DNA of 42,785 bases from CALLJL01 sp964627255 (GCA_964627255.1 CAZVIN010000019.1:1-42785); one strand, 5' to 3'. Shown: positions 16,661 to 25,384, counted from the first letter of the stretch. The notes: generated by a model not told the origin, from the letters alone. A program made the numbers and translations.

Positions 16661-17861
16661 GGCGCTCGCCTCCGAGCAACCGACGGCCTAAATCCGCCGC
16701 GATAAAGATGAGAAAAGCCGAAATAATGAAGACAATCAGAGCAATGTAAATTGTCTTGACTAAATAAGAGACCCGGTATTTAGGTGTTTCTACTTGGTCG
16801 GGCATCAGATGAACCTTGCCCTCGGCAAAGCGGCGGCTGGCTCCGGGATGGCACTGGCCACACGTTTGTGGGATGTTAGCCGGGTGAATCGAGGATTTGG
16901 GGTCAGAGGAGGGTCGGATATCATGATAGCCGTGGCAGCTGGCGCAGTTAGCAACTCTGATATCCCCATACCGAGAAGCCGTTCCGTGGTAAGTTTCGGC
17001 ATAAGTCTTATAACGCGCTGAAAGTAATCCGTATTGCCTGGCTATAGCCTGGTCGTCATGACAGCGGGAACAGACGCCAGCAATTCGCGTCGCATAGACT
17101 GAAGAACGCCTATCGAGCGGACTCAGGATATTATGCTCCTGGTGACAATCAATACAAACGGGAACATCTTTAATACCCTTGACATAATCTTTGCCGTGAA
17201 CTCCTTCCAGATAATCGCGTTCGATGCCCACATGACATTGGCCGCAAGTCCGGATAATTTGGCGCCGCGAGGTCTTGGATTCGGGGTCTTCAATGGATAG
17301 AATATCGTGGCTTCCGTGACAATGGCTACAGTTAGCGGAAATGGTCAAGCCAGCTTTTTCCAGGGCTCGAAAATGAATACTTCCTTGATATTGACGAATA
17401 AAATCCTGACCGCGAGGGGTCATCACCCTGTCTAAATGACAGTGTTCGCAGGTCTGGGGCAAGTTGAGGGGGTAAACTTTGGATTCCGGGTCAGTTTTTG
17501 GTTTGACCTCATGGCCGCCATGACAGTCGAAGCAACGAACGGGCTCGAAACCAAGGGAAGCTGCTCGGCTATGAATGCTCTTTTGCCATTCTGGGAGTAA
17601 ATCAGAGTGACAAGATTCACAGCGGGCTGGCTCGAGCTTTTCCCCGTGAGGAAATTCTTTAATACCCCGCAGGTCTTGATGACAATCCAGGCAACTTAGG
17701 CCAGCAGCGCCATGAATCGAACCCTCGATATTTTTCCTAATAGCTTCGTCATGACAGGTGAGACAATCTTCCTCTGTCTGGGCCAAGGATGGCAGAGCAA
17801 AAAGAGCCATGAAAATAAAGGATAAGAAATAGGTTAAAATAAGGTTCAGCCGGAGTTTCAT
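16653..17861 (-). CDS. Membrane-anchored 11-haem cytochrome c
   Basis: The 402-residue protein has an N-terminal signal sequence (LTYFLSFIFMALFALPSLAQ), eleven CxxCH haem-binding motifs, and one C-terminal transmembrane helix (TIYIALIVFIISAFLIFIAA). Most motifs lie in repeats of the form S-x-H-G, then CxxCHGxH, then D-P-x-S, then TCxxCH, typical of the cytochrome c3/c7-like multihaem family. The haem domain should face the periplasm. Its start overlaps the preceding gene in ATGA with AAAAGGAG just upstream, and its stop overlaps the b561 gene, so both neighbours are translationally coupled. It is a paralogue of the upstream 11-haem protein by order and spacing of motifs. The likely role is electron transfer between the b561 subunit and other periplasmic cytochromes. 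Confidence 0.9.
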   Translation of the reverse strand: MKLRLNLILTYFLSFIFMALFALPSLAQTEEDCLTCHDEAIRKNIEGSIHGAAGLSCLDCHQDLRGIKEFPHGEKLEPARCESCHSDLLPEWQKSIHSRAASLGFEPVRCFDCHGGHEVKPKTDPESKVYPLNLPQTCEHCHLDRVMTPRGQDFIRQYQGSIHFRALEKAGLTISANCSHCHGSHDILSIEDPESKTSRRQIIRTCGQCHVGIERDYLEGVHGKDYVKGIKDVPVCIDCHQEHNILSPLDRRSSVYATRIAGVCSRCHDDQAIARQYGLLSARYKTYAETYHGTASRYGDIRVANCASCHGYHDIRPSSDPKSSIHPANIPQTCGQCHPGASRRFAEGKVHLMPDQVETPKYRVSYLVKTIYIALIVFIISAFLIFIAADLGRRLLGGERHG

Positions 17862-19222
17862 CTCCTTTTCCTTGTAAGGAGCCGGGTGCGGCGGATGAGC
17901 CCGGGGATAAACCAGATTATGGTTACGGCCACAGTTAGGATTACCATGATAATTAAAATTCTTTCCACATAAGAGAAAACCCCAGGTTTGGTGGCCGCCG
18001 GCCCGATATGAATTTTTGTCCGGGCCACTGATTCTGGCATTCCCCGGTGGCAGCCAGATTGGTTACAGGTTTGAGCGAGGTTAACCGGGTTGACGGCGCT
18101 TCTCGGGTCAATCGCCGGGAGGATGTTATGAGCCCCATGACAGCTAACACAGGTGGCGACTCCCTTAACTCCATATTCAAGGGCAATACCATGAAGGCTT
18201 TCAATAAAGGTGGCAATCCGGTCAGCGGGCACGCCATATTTTTTCATAATATCCGGACGGGCATGGCAAGCAGCACAGGTGCGGGGTATATTTTGATAAT
18301 AAGCCGAGGAGCTGGCCTCGCCAGGGGGCATGATGCTATGTTCTCCATGACAATCTACGCAGAGGGGCGCGTTAGGGTCGCCTTTAATCATCAGTTGACC
18401 ATGGATGCTTTCTTTATAGGTTAAATAAACCTGCTCGTGGCAACGTCCACAGGTGGCTGGTTGGCGAGCCATCAGGTGGGGTTCACTTACTCCCTGAATG
18501 TTATGAACGCCATGACAGTCAGTACAGACAGCGGCGAAGGAAACCATTCCCTTATCAAAAAGAGCTCGGCCATGGACGGATTGGCGGTATTCTTGGTAGG
18601 GAGCTTCTCGATGAATATGGTATTTTATGACTACGGCCATATTCTCATGGCAATTAGAACAAGTGCGTGGGATATTAAGCCGATTGATGGTCGAATCAGG
18701 CGCCGCCGCTCCCTTAATGTTGTGTTTGCCGTGACAGTCCCAACACTTTGCTACCTCTTTTTCCCCTCTTTCCAGATAAGCCCGGCCGTGAACGCTGTCC
18801 TTATACTGAAGGGGGCCGAGGCCTTTTTCCACCTTAATATCTTGGCGGTGGCAGGAAGCCGTACAGTCGGGAGTGGGAATGTTTTTTTCGTGAGGCAAGG
18901 GGCTGGCCTTTTTTTCTTTGATTAAATGACAATCTGTGCAGCTTAAGGAGGCGTGGGCCGAAGAGGCAAAGGCGCTTTCGTCTATTTTCAGGGTGGGAGG
19001 CAAAGAAGCCTCGAGGCCATGGCAGCGCAGGCACTCCCGGTTATCGCTTGAGGGCAGTGGCTGGCCTGCCAATGAATAATAGAAAAGGAAGAAAAAAAAG
19101 AAAGCACTTCCCCCAATTATAAACCAAATGCGGCTTAAAGAAGTTAGTCTTTGCCACTTTCTTTTCCTATCCTCACCTTTTTCTTGAGGGGTGGAAATTC
19201 TAAAAAAATCTTTTGATGGCAT
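17858..19222 (-). CDS. Membrane-anchored 11-haem cytochrome c with two atypical haem motifs
   Basis: The 454-residue protein has a basic N-terminus, a transmembrane helix (about residues 32-52), a multihaem periplasmic domain and a second transmembrane helix near the end (ILIIMVILTVAVTIIWFI). I count nine CxxCH motifs plus one CX3CH (PDCTASCHR) and one CX4CH (QTCNQSGCHRG), giving eleven candidate haems. The atypical sites align with normal haem positions of the downstream paralogue, so they probably still bind haem. A ribosome site AGAAGG precedes the ATG by five bases. It lies 41 bases after the tetrahaem gene and overlaps the next gene by four bases. It likely forms an inner-membrane, quinone-linked complex with its neighbours. 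Confidence 0.9.
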   Translation of the reverse strand: MPSKDFFRISTPQEKGEDRKRKWQRLTSLSRIWFIIGGSAFFFFFLFYYSLAGQPLPSSDNRECLRCHGLEASLPPTLKIDESAFASSAHASLSCTDCHLIKEKKASPLPHEKNIPTPDCTASCHRQDIKVEKGLGPLQYKDSVHGRAYLERGEKEVAKCWDCHGKHNIKGAAAPDSTINRLNIPRTCSNCHENMAVVIKYHIHREAPYQEYRQSVHGRALFDKGMVSFAAVCTDCHGVHNIQGVSEPHLMARQPATCGRCHEQVYLTYKESIHGQLMIKGDPNAPLCVDCHGEHSIMPPGEASSSAYYQNIPRTCAACHARPDIMKKYGVPADRIATFIESLHGIALEYGVKGVATCVSCHGAHNILPAIDPRSAVNPVNLAQTCNQSGCHRGMPESVARTKIHIGPAATKPGVFSYVERILIIMVILTVAVTIIWFIPGLIRRTRLLTRKRR

Positions 19223-19263
19223 TTCAGCCTTCTTTTTAGTCCCCCAAAAAGGGCCTGGCCCAC

Positions 19264-19788
19264 TTATTTGGCTTCAGGCACCGGATGCTTTATTTTTGCC
19301 CAGGAAAGAGCAAAATCAAAACTCTTGCCGTGGGCGTTGGCATGGCAGGTGAGGCACTGTTTTTTGATGACTTCTTCGCTACCGTAAAGAATAAGCCCGT
19401 TTTTGGCGGCTAATTCGCGGTCCTTCATGATATTAAGTTTACGGTATTCACTTCCTGGCCCGTGGCAAACCTCGCAAGTAACCCCCTCGGCCTTAAGCTC
19501 GGCCGCCTTTTCATAGAGAGGCGAATGACATTTGAGGCATTGCGGGCTGTCAGCGGGATTACTTACGCCGGCGCTCTGGGCTATGGAGGCGGCCTGAGGG
19601 GAGGAGAGAGCGTTAAGCGAGGTCGCGTGTTTTGATTTTTCCCAGATGGGATACTGCTGTCCTTGTTTTTCGCTCTTGTGACACATGGAGCATTTACTGG
19701 CGCCAACGTAAGTAAAGTTGGTTTGAGCCGTAAGAATAATTCCTAAAATAAAACCAACGGCCACTACCAAAAAGATTGTCTTCCGCAT
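19264..19788 (-). CDS. Tetrahaem cytochrome c, c554-like
   Basis: I place the start at ATG 19788-19786, giving 174 residues (MRKTIFLVVAVGFILG), because AGGAAGGAGA lies seven bases upstream; the in-frame extension to 19836 runs into the promoter. After the signal peptide come four CxxCH motifs: CSMCH close to YVGASK, then CLKCH, CEVCH followed by GPGSEY, and CLTCH. The pattern YVGxxxCxxCH and VTCExCHGPG is that of the cytochrome c554/c-prime family. It is probably a soluble periplasmic shuttle. It is the first gene of the four-gene unit c554, 11-haem, 11-haem, b561. Confidence 0.88.
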   Translation of the reverse strand: MRKTIFLVVAVGFILGIILTAQTNFTYVGASKCSMCHKSEKQGQQYPIWEKSKHATSLNALSSPQAASIAQSAGVSNPADSPQCLKCHSPLYEKAAELKAEGVTCEVCHGPGSEYRKLNIMKDRELAAKNGLILYGSEEVIKKQCLTCHANAHGKSFDFALSWAKIKHPVPEAK

Positions 19789-19807
19789 TATAAATTCTCC
19801 TTCCTCG

Positions 19808-19836
19808 ATTTTAGAAAGAACTGAAATTATTGTCAA
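19808..19836 (-). promoter_or_regulatory. Sigma70-type promoter of the c554-b561 operon
   Basis: Perfect TTGACA (19836-19831), 17-base spacer, TAAAAT (19813-19808). The predicted start lies near 19801, followed directly by the ribosome site of the tetrahaem gene. Confidence 0.75.
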
Positions 19837-19883
19837 TATTTCTATATCTTTTATTCTTTCTATCGGGAAAATAGAAAATGAAA

Positions 19884-21143
19884 TTATTCGAAAGGAGCTT
19901 GTAATCGCCGCTGACGCAGTTGACGAGCCTTAAGCAGGATAGCTAAGGCTAAAAGAAAAAGGAAAGCCGTAGCGATAATCAGGCCAGTTTTCCTGAATTG
20001 CGATTCCTTTTCCGCCGCCTCAGCCATCGCCGTAACTCGAGTGAGCCGCTCCGAGCTATCTTTGAGCCGGCTTTCCATCTCAGAAAAAAACAGCCCGTGG
20101 ACCAGGTTACGAGCTTCAAGAAAAGGCGTCCTGGCTTCCTGAAGTTGGAAACGAGCTTCGCTCACCTCCACTCCTTTTTTAGCCACGACGTCTAAGCGCG
20201 AGCCAACTGATTCCAACTCGGCGGCCAGCCGCTGCAATTCTTGTCTCAATTGCGAGCCTTGTTGAATAGCCTTGGAGTCTGCCTCGTGGCATTGGACGCA
20301 GGTATCAAGCTTTCCTCCCGGTAACATTTCGTCCGTGGGCTTGACTATCCGGTGATGGCCGTGACAGGCTTCGCATTCCGAGATGCTAGCGTCGTCAAAA
20401 GCGGCTTTGTGCGCGCTACGGGCAAAAAGCTGGCTTGGGCTGGGATGGCATTGCCGGCAAACATTGGCCACCGACGTGACTTCAGGAGGAGAAGCCCCGT
20501 GATTGCCGTGACAATCATTGCATGTCGGCGCGGACAAGTCCTTCTTTTCGTAAAGAGCCTGAGCGTGGACACTCGTTCGATAGTCTTCTTCCTGATTCGT
20601 AGGCAGGTTATAGGACTTCATGAGGCTGGTATCAGAGTGACAGCGACCACAGGTCTGGGCAATATTCCAGGCAAATGTCTTTGACTGGGGCATGTTGGCG
20701 GCTTGAATGCCATGGACTCCGTGGCAATCAGTACAAATAGCTGGTTTGAGGTCACCCTTTTGAAAGGACTGACCATGTTTGCTCGTCAAATAAAGCTCAA
20801 GCTGGTCAACTCGAAGCCGTGGGTTGAAATTCCGCATATAGGTAGCGTTGCTATGACAGGTAGCGCAAAGCTTAGGAATATTCTGGCGAGACGGAGTGCC
20901 TCGAAAAGTCTTATCCTTAGCTTCCCCGATTTCTTCCTTTTCCGCATTGCCTCCATGACAATCTGAGCATAGTAAGCCGTAGTTGGCGTGAATATCTTGG
21001 GGAAAGGAGCGAGCCGGCAAAGCTAATTTATCATCGAGTTGGAGATGGCATTCAAGGCAGGTGTTTATTTTATCCGCGGCCAATCCCAGTTCCCAAACAA
21101 TGAATGAACCAAAAGCAAACAACAGCCAAGTTTGTTTTTTCAT
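19884..21143 (-). CDS. Membrane-anchored nine-haem cytochrome c with coiled coil
   Basis: The 419-residue protein has a signal peptide (MKKQTWLLFAFGSFIVW), nine CxxCH motifs in the first ~285 residues, then about 100 residues without haem that look helical and coiled-coil forming (rich in Leu, Glu, Arg, Gln), and a final transmembrane helix (LIIATAFLFLLALAILL) with a basic tail. It starts five bases after the cytochrome b stop, so it belongs to the 18-haem, Rieske, cytochrome b unit. In that place one would expect a cytochrome c1 or equivalent electron acceptor of the bc complex; this protein may fill that role. That assignment is inference from position. The helical stalk may hold the haem domain away from the membrane or pair with the 18-haem protein, which has a similar helical insert. 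Confidence 0.88.
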   Translation of the reverse strand: MKKQTWLLFAFGSFIVWELGLAADKINTCLECHLQLDDKLALPARSFPQDIHANYGLLCSDCHGGNAEKEEIGEAKDKTFRGTPSRQNIPKLCATCHSNATYMRNFNPRLRVDQLELYLTSKHGQSFQKGDLKPAICTDCHGVHGIQAANMPQSKTFAWNIAQTCGRCHSDTSLMKSYNLPTNQEEDYRTSVHAQALYEKKDLSAPTCNDCHGNHGASPPEVTSVANVCRQCHPSPSQLFARSAHKAAFDDASISECEACHGHHRIVKPTDEMLPGGKLDTCVQCHEADSKAIQQGSQLRQELQRLAAELESVGSRLDVVAKKGVEVSEARFQLQEARTPFLEARNLVHGLFFSEMESRLKDSSERLTRVTAMAEAAEKESQFRKTGLIIATAFLFLLALAILLKARQLRQRRLQAPFE

Positions 21144-21148
21144 GGTCG

Positions 21149-22285
21149 TTACAATCTCGGGAAAAGATAAGTAATTAGAGTCAGACTTAAAATATAAACC
21201 AGGACAACAACGCCCACTGCCGTGGTCAACGGATTTTTCTCGTCGCGTTGGGCCCTTTTATCCCAGAAAGGAACAAGCATCCAAAGAAGACCGCCCAGCG
21301 CAAAAACGAGCAAAGCAAGTTTTTCGCCCTCGAGGGATAAGATATGGGCCGGAACCAATTTCAGAGTAGTAAACATGAAGGTAAAATACCATTCTGGCCG
21401 AATACCGATTGGCGTGGGAGCAAAGGGGTCAGCCTTTTCCCCCACCTCCCAGGGGAAGAAAACACAGAGAACACCGATAATGGCCAAAACAGCAAACCAG
21501 ATCGCGGCGTCGCGAAGGATAAAATCAGGGAAAAAAGGAACCTCTTCTGTTTGTTCCGGCTTAATCCCTATGGGTCGGCTAATGCCTTGGACTTGGACCA
21601 GGTAAAGATGAACACCAAGAAAAAAAAGAGTCAATAAGGGCAATATAGCTATATGAAACCAGTAAAAGCGGCTGAGAGTGGCGCCAGAGACCTCGGGTCC
21701 GCCCAAAACAAAGAACTTAAGGCTTTGGCCGATAATCGGGATTTGCCCGATGATGTCGGTGCCTACTCTGGTGGCAAAAAAGGAGAGCTCATTCCAGGGC
21801 AGAAGATAGCCGCTAAACCCGAAAGCCAGAAAAATAAGAAGGAGGAAAAAACCGGAAATCCAGGTGATTTCACGGGGTGGTCGATAGGCCTTAAGCAGAA
21901 ATGTGCTAAACATATGGATGAAAATAGCGCCGATAAGGATGTTAGCCGACCAGCTATGGACTGAACGAATCAGCCAGCCAAAGCGCACCTGGCCCATGAT
22001 GGCGACAATACTTTCATGGGCTTTATCGACCGAAGGAACATAATAAAGGAGAAGCAAAAGACCAGTAATAACTTGGATAATGAATAAGAAGAGGCAGATG
22101 CCGCCAAAATATGTCCAGAAAGAGTAGGGGTGTTCAGGGACAGTCTTTTTCTTGGCGAAATCAACAATCGGTTGCCATTGGAACCTCAGTTCAAAATAGC
22201 TCCGCAGCTTAGCCCAGGTTTTATTTTTGGGCTTAGCCTTATTGCGCCCACCACCTTTTATAATTTTGTTTCCCAAAGCCTCCAA
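21149..22285 (-). CDS. Cytochrome b of a bc-type complex (cytochrome b6 and subunit IV fused)
   Basis: The 378-residue integral membrane protein forms the quinol-oxidising core of a cytochrome bc complex. Haem b ligands are His110 and His124 (13 residues between) and His211 and His226 (14 between), the spacing of cytochrome b6-type proteins. The Qo-site motif PEWY is at 297-300, in the part equivalent to subunit IV, so both halves are in one chain with about eight transmembrane helices. The start is a TTG at 22285, supported by GGGAGG seven bases upstream. A basic ~45-residue N-terminal extension precedes the first helix. It follows the Rieske gene after 174 bases and is followed by a nine-haem cytochrome instead of a cytochrome c1. 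Confidence 0.95.
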   Translation of the reverse strand: MEALGNKIIKGGGRNKAKPKNKTWAKLRSYFELRFQWQPIVDFAKKKTVPEHPYSFWTYFGGICLFLFIIQVITGLLLLLYYVPSVDKAHESIVAIMGQVRFGWLIRSVHSWSANILIGAIFIHMFSTFLLKAYRPPREITWISGFFLLLIFLAFGFSGYLLPWNELSFFATRVGTDIIGQIPIIGQSLKFFVLGGPEVSGATLSRFYWFHIAILPLLTLFFLGVHLYLVQVQGISRPIGIKPEQTEEVPFFPDFILRDAAIWFAVLAIIGVLCVFFPWEVGEKADPFAPTPIGIRPEWYFTFMFTTLKLVPAHILSLEGEKLALLVFALGGLLWMLVPFWDKRAQRDEKNPLTTAVGVVVLVYILSLTLITYLFPRL

Positions 22286-22367
22286 TTCTTATCCTCCCTT
22301 CTTACTTGGCTAAGGAAATTAATTTTTTGCCGATTTCAGTCCTTTATTCATAAAGCTTAGATATCTC

Positions 22368-22463
22368 TTATCTTTTAAGCCGTTCACACTTGGGCCTGTG
22401 GTTTTTACCTTCATATTTTCGCCAGGCAGCTTTGTTCACCTGACGGGTAATAAACTGCCTCAA
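22368..22463 (-). CDS. Possible 31-residue basic small protein between Rieske and cytochrome b
   Basis: A TTG at 22463-22461 overlaps the Rieske stop codon as TTGA and has AAAGG just upstream. It opens a 31-codon frame ending in TAA at 22370-22368. The product would be very basic (starts MRQFITRQVNKAAWRKYEG, ends with a Cys and LKR). Such coupling suggests translation is possible, but the frame is short, uses a weak start and matches nothing I know. It fills most of the 174-base gap. Confidence 0.25.
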   Translation of the reverse strand: MRQFITRQVNKAAWRKYEGKNHRPKCERLKR

Positions 22464-22888
22464 GCCTTTCGTCTCGAAACTAATATTTCTTCACCCAAGG
22501 TTTCCACCACGAGCTCTTCAAGAGGTTGGGGTGGCGGGCCGGCTATTACTTGACCGTTAAGGTCAAAACGACCATTATGGCAGGGGCAGAGCAAAGTTCC
22601 CGTCGTTCCGTCATAGCCCACAGTGCAGGTGAGGTGAGTGCAGATAGCAGAGAAAGCTTTATAAACACCGTCCGCGGTCAAAATTAGAAGTGCTGGGGTC
22701 GAGCCAAAACGGAAAATCTTAGACGAATTAGGGGCTAATTCGCCCACTCGTCCGGCCACAACTCGCTCGATATTTTCTTCGCTTCGAGGTGGAGGTATTA
22801 GGTAGCGGATAACGGGATAAAGGAAAGATAAAAAAACACCAAGACCCGCTCCTCCCAATAATAAATCGACAAAATTTCTTCTCCTCAT
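22460..22888 (-). CDS. Rieske [2Fe-2S] protein
   Basis: The 142-residue protein has a twin-arginine-like N-terminus (MRRRNFVDLL) leading into one membrane anchor (LGGAGLGVFLSFLYPVI), then a Rieske fold. Cluster ligands are Cys83 and His85 in CTHLTC, and Cys101 and His104 in CPCHNG, with Cys88 and Cys103 placed for the usual disulfide. The Gly-Pro-Pro loop (AGPPPQPL) follows as in bc-complex Rieske proteins. It transfers electrons from the Qo site of cytochrome b to a c-type acceptor on the periplasmic side. It starts four bases after the 18-haem cytochrome gene. Confidence 0.95.
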   Translation of the reverse strand: MRRRNFVDLLLGGAGLGVFLSFLYPVIRYLIPPPRSEENIERVVAGRVGELAPNSSKIFRFGSTPALLILTADGVYKAFSAICTHLTCTVGYDGTTGTLLCPCHNGRFDLNGQVIAGPPPQPLEELVVETLGEEILVSRRKA

Positions 22889-22892
22889 GGCC

Positions 22893-24872
22893 TCAATCCT
22901 TTTTTAGGTCTGATTTAGAAGACCATTTCTCTAAGCAAGCCCCAAGCCAAGTGTTAATAAAAGCCAGGTTATGTGCCCCTGAACTTCCTTCAGCCTTAAT
23001 TCTTTGCCAAATCGCCCTATCGTTCGCCAGAGCCTCTTTTTCTGCCGGCGCGAGTGAAGCCTGCCTTAAGTCATTGAGCAATCTTCCCAAGCTGTCTATC
23101 TTGGCTTGAACTGAAGCCTGGTTTTCTTGAAATTTTTGGATATCTTCCTTTTCATGACATTCCAGACAACTGGCTTCTTCCCAGCGAGGTATTTGTCCTT
23201 TTTTTGCTGGATGGCAGTTAAGACATTCCACTCCCGCCTCAGCCATGGAATCAGCTGGAATCTTAGTCCCCAAAAGGTCGCCCCCGCGATAGAAAAGGGG
23301 CTGAATTTGATGGCAAGCTTCACAATCCGGGGGAGCGGGTTCATGATGGCAGGAGGCACAAAAACTCTTCGTGGCCACAAGCTTTCCATGCTGAGGGGCG
23401 AGAGAGTGGCAGGCTTGACAGTCCAAGTTGGTCTTATTTAAATGAAGGGTATGACTAAAGCTTAGGCCAAAGATTTCAACGGTTACGGCCTCAATCCCTT
23501 GATGGCAGGTAGCACAAGAAGCCGGCACGCGACCCGCAGTCAAAGCTGATGGCTTTGGCTTATAGCCTGAGCCAATTAATTTCATGGCGTCGCCAATTAA
23601 AGAATAAACAGTCTTGAGGAGCTCTTGACTATAGGCCATGTTATGGACAGCTTTACCTTTTTCGACTACGGCGATATTGAAGGCAGCATTAGATAAAAGC
23701 TTTTTGGCTTCTTCTTTTTTCTCCGACCGGCTGGCTTCCAGCTCCGTCTGCGCTTTATCCAGCGCCGCCTTAGATAAAGATATTTCCTTTTGAGCTGCTT
23801 CTTCCCATTGTTTCAACAGCTGAGAAAAGCCCTGGCCATGGCAGGTCTCACAACTTTCTCCTGAGGCCTTTAGTGTTTCGCTGGGAATAACCTTACTCCC
23901 CACTGCTTCATGAAGGACATGGCAGCCCTGGCAGCTTAGTCCCTTCTCCATTTTAATTGAAGGTAGAGGATGAACCGGTCCTTTACCCCCTTCACCCGCA
24001 TAAAGGATTTTCTGGGCTTCGTGGAAGCCTGAATGGCAGGCCCGGCAATCGGCCAGGACCTCCACATCTTTTATGACTTTATGCTGAATTTCTAAATGGC
24101 ATTGGTTGCATTCGATCTTATGGGCCGTGATGTGGGTGGAATGGATGAGCTCGGTTTCTTCGTAACGGTCAAGCCGGTCTTTTTCCCAGTGGCACTTATA
24201 ACAATTTTCCCGCGGCACAATACCATCACCCAAGGTGACCTGAATATGGCAGCGCTGGCAGGGAAGATTATTCTGGAGAGCTACCTGATGGTCATAGCGT
24301 GTTTTGTTTGTTGGGAGGTTTTCTGGTTTGTGGCAATGATTACAATCAGCGACTCGCGGATAATGCTCGCTCTTCTTAAAGTGGCAGATAAAACAGGTGC
24401 TTTCAGTAACCGTAATATGTTCACCCTGAACAATCTGGGAGTGGCAACTCGTGCAGCGAAGCTTTTTCCCCCGCCGCAGGTCTTCGAAGTGAATTTTATG
24501 GTCGAAAACAACCGTCTGAAATTTGACCTGCCCCTCGAGCAGCCGGCGGTCATGACAGCCAGGCCTTAAACAAGCTTCGTCAGGGATTTCGGCCCAAGGT
24601 TTTGATTTAAGGTAAAGTTTGGTCCAGTAGCGACCAACCTGGAGAAGGCCTTCTACTTTGGCCCGCAGTTTTGACCTTAAGCCAGGCGGATAATGGCAGA
24701 CCTGACATTCAATCTGGCCGTGGGAAGAAGCCTGCCAGCTTTCGTAGAACGGCTTCATATAGTGGCAGACAGCACAGAAGCGGCTCTGGGATGTGAATTC
24801 AGCCGCTAAGATAAAAACTAAAAGAAATATCCCTAAGCCTAACAGCCACCAACGCCACTTTCTTCGCTTCAT
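22893..24872 (-). CDS. 18-haem NapC/NirT-type membrane cytochrome c
   Basis: The 659-residue protein has an N-terminal membrane anchor (WWLLGLGIFLLVFILAAE) followed by a NapC/NirT-like segment: CAVCHYMKPFYESWQASSHG then CQVCHYPPG. I count seventeen CxxCH motifs plus one CX4CH (EACLRPGCHD), hence eighteen candidate haems. The haems fall in two groups: twelve in about residues 32-345 and six after a long helical, haem-free insert of roughly 100 residues rich in Lys, Glu and Ala. A final helical tail follows. It heads the unit containing Rieske, cytochrome b and the nine-haem cytochrome, so it probably takes electrons from the Rieske protein or directly from quinol and spreads them in the periplasm. 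The ATG has AAAGG immediately adjacent; no promoter is obvious upstream. Confidence 0.9.
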   Translation of the reverse strand: MKRRKWRWWLLGLGIFLLVFILAAEFTSQSRFCAVCHYMKPFYESWQASSHGQIECQVCHYPPGLRSKLRAKVEGLLQVGRYWTKLYLKSKPWAEIPDEACLRPGCHDRRLLEGQVKFQTVVFDHKIHFEDLRRGKKLRCTSCHSQIVQGEHITVTESTCFICHFKKSEHYPRVADCNHCHKPENLPTNKTRYDHQVALQNNLPCQRCHIQVTLGDGIVPRENCYKCHWEKDRLDRYEETELIHSTHITAHKIECNQCHLEIQHKVIKDVEVLADCRACHSGFHEAQKILYAGEGGKGPVHPLPSIKMEKGLSCQGCHVLHEAVGSKVIPSETLKASGESCETCHGQGFSQLLKQWEEAAQKEISLSKAALDKAQTELEASRSEKKEEAKKLLSNAAFNIAVVEKGKAVHNMAYSQELLKTVYSLIGDAMKLIGSGYKPKPSALTAGRVPASCATCHQGIEAVTVEIFGLSFSHTLHLNKTNLDCQACHSLAPQHGKLVATKSFCASCHHEPAPPDCEACHQIQPLFYRGGDLLGTKIPADSMAEAGVECLNCHPAKKGQIPRWEEASCLECHEKEDIQKFQENQASVQAKIDSLGRLLNDLRQASLAPAEKEALANDRAIWQRIKAEGSSGAHNLAFINTWLGACLEKWSSKSDLKKD

Positions 24873-24949
24873 CCTTTAATCTTGCTTCTCTGAATCGCGC
24901 CCTTATAGCTAGTTTCGATTACCCATCATCTCCTTTAACAGCTGAACCC

Positions 24950-25250
24950 CTGACCAGACGTAATTCCTCCAATTTTTGCTTTCTGTTTCCTCTTTTTGTC
25001 CGTCTTCACCTCTCTCTTTCTCTTAATTCATTTAATCCCCAGCTTCTTTTTTTTCTCTTCTTCTTGTTTTTCTTTCTCTTTTTCTTTTTCTTTTTCTTTT
25101 TCTTTCTCTTTCTCTTCTATTTTCCTAGCTACCTGCCAGGTTTTTTAGTTTACTCCTGGTCATTCCCGTCCCTCCTCTTTTACTTCCGGCTTTAACCAAC
25201 CTTTTTTATTCTTTCTTTTCTTCTTTTCTTTTACTTACTTGGCCTTTTTT
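24950..25250. repeat. Pyrimidine/purine-asymmetric low-complexity tract with hexamer repeats
   Basis: In the 512-base gap 24873-25384 the plus strand is almost all T and C for long stretches, with near-perfect CTTTTT repeats at about 25072-25116 (GAAAAA on the transcribed strand). No protein family is recognisable in the gap. Two tiny minus-strand frames have good ribosome sites: ATG 25163 preceded by AGAGGAGGGACGGGA, stopping after 12 codons at 25125, and a GTG after GAGAGAG giving 24 residues. Neither is annotated as a gene. Confidence 0.8.
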
Positions 25251-25384
25251 CGCCTCGGTGTAAGTGCCAAGGCTTGCGGCGCTTTATTTGGCTCTCAACT
25301 TATTCTTTAAGGATACTCAACTAACAATTTGGCCCCTAACCCGTCGAGCGGCTGATAAACTGGCGCTTTGATCTTAGATTTATC

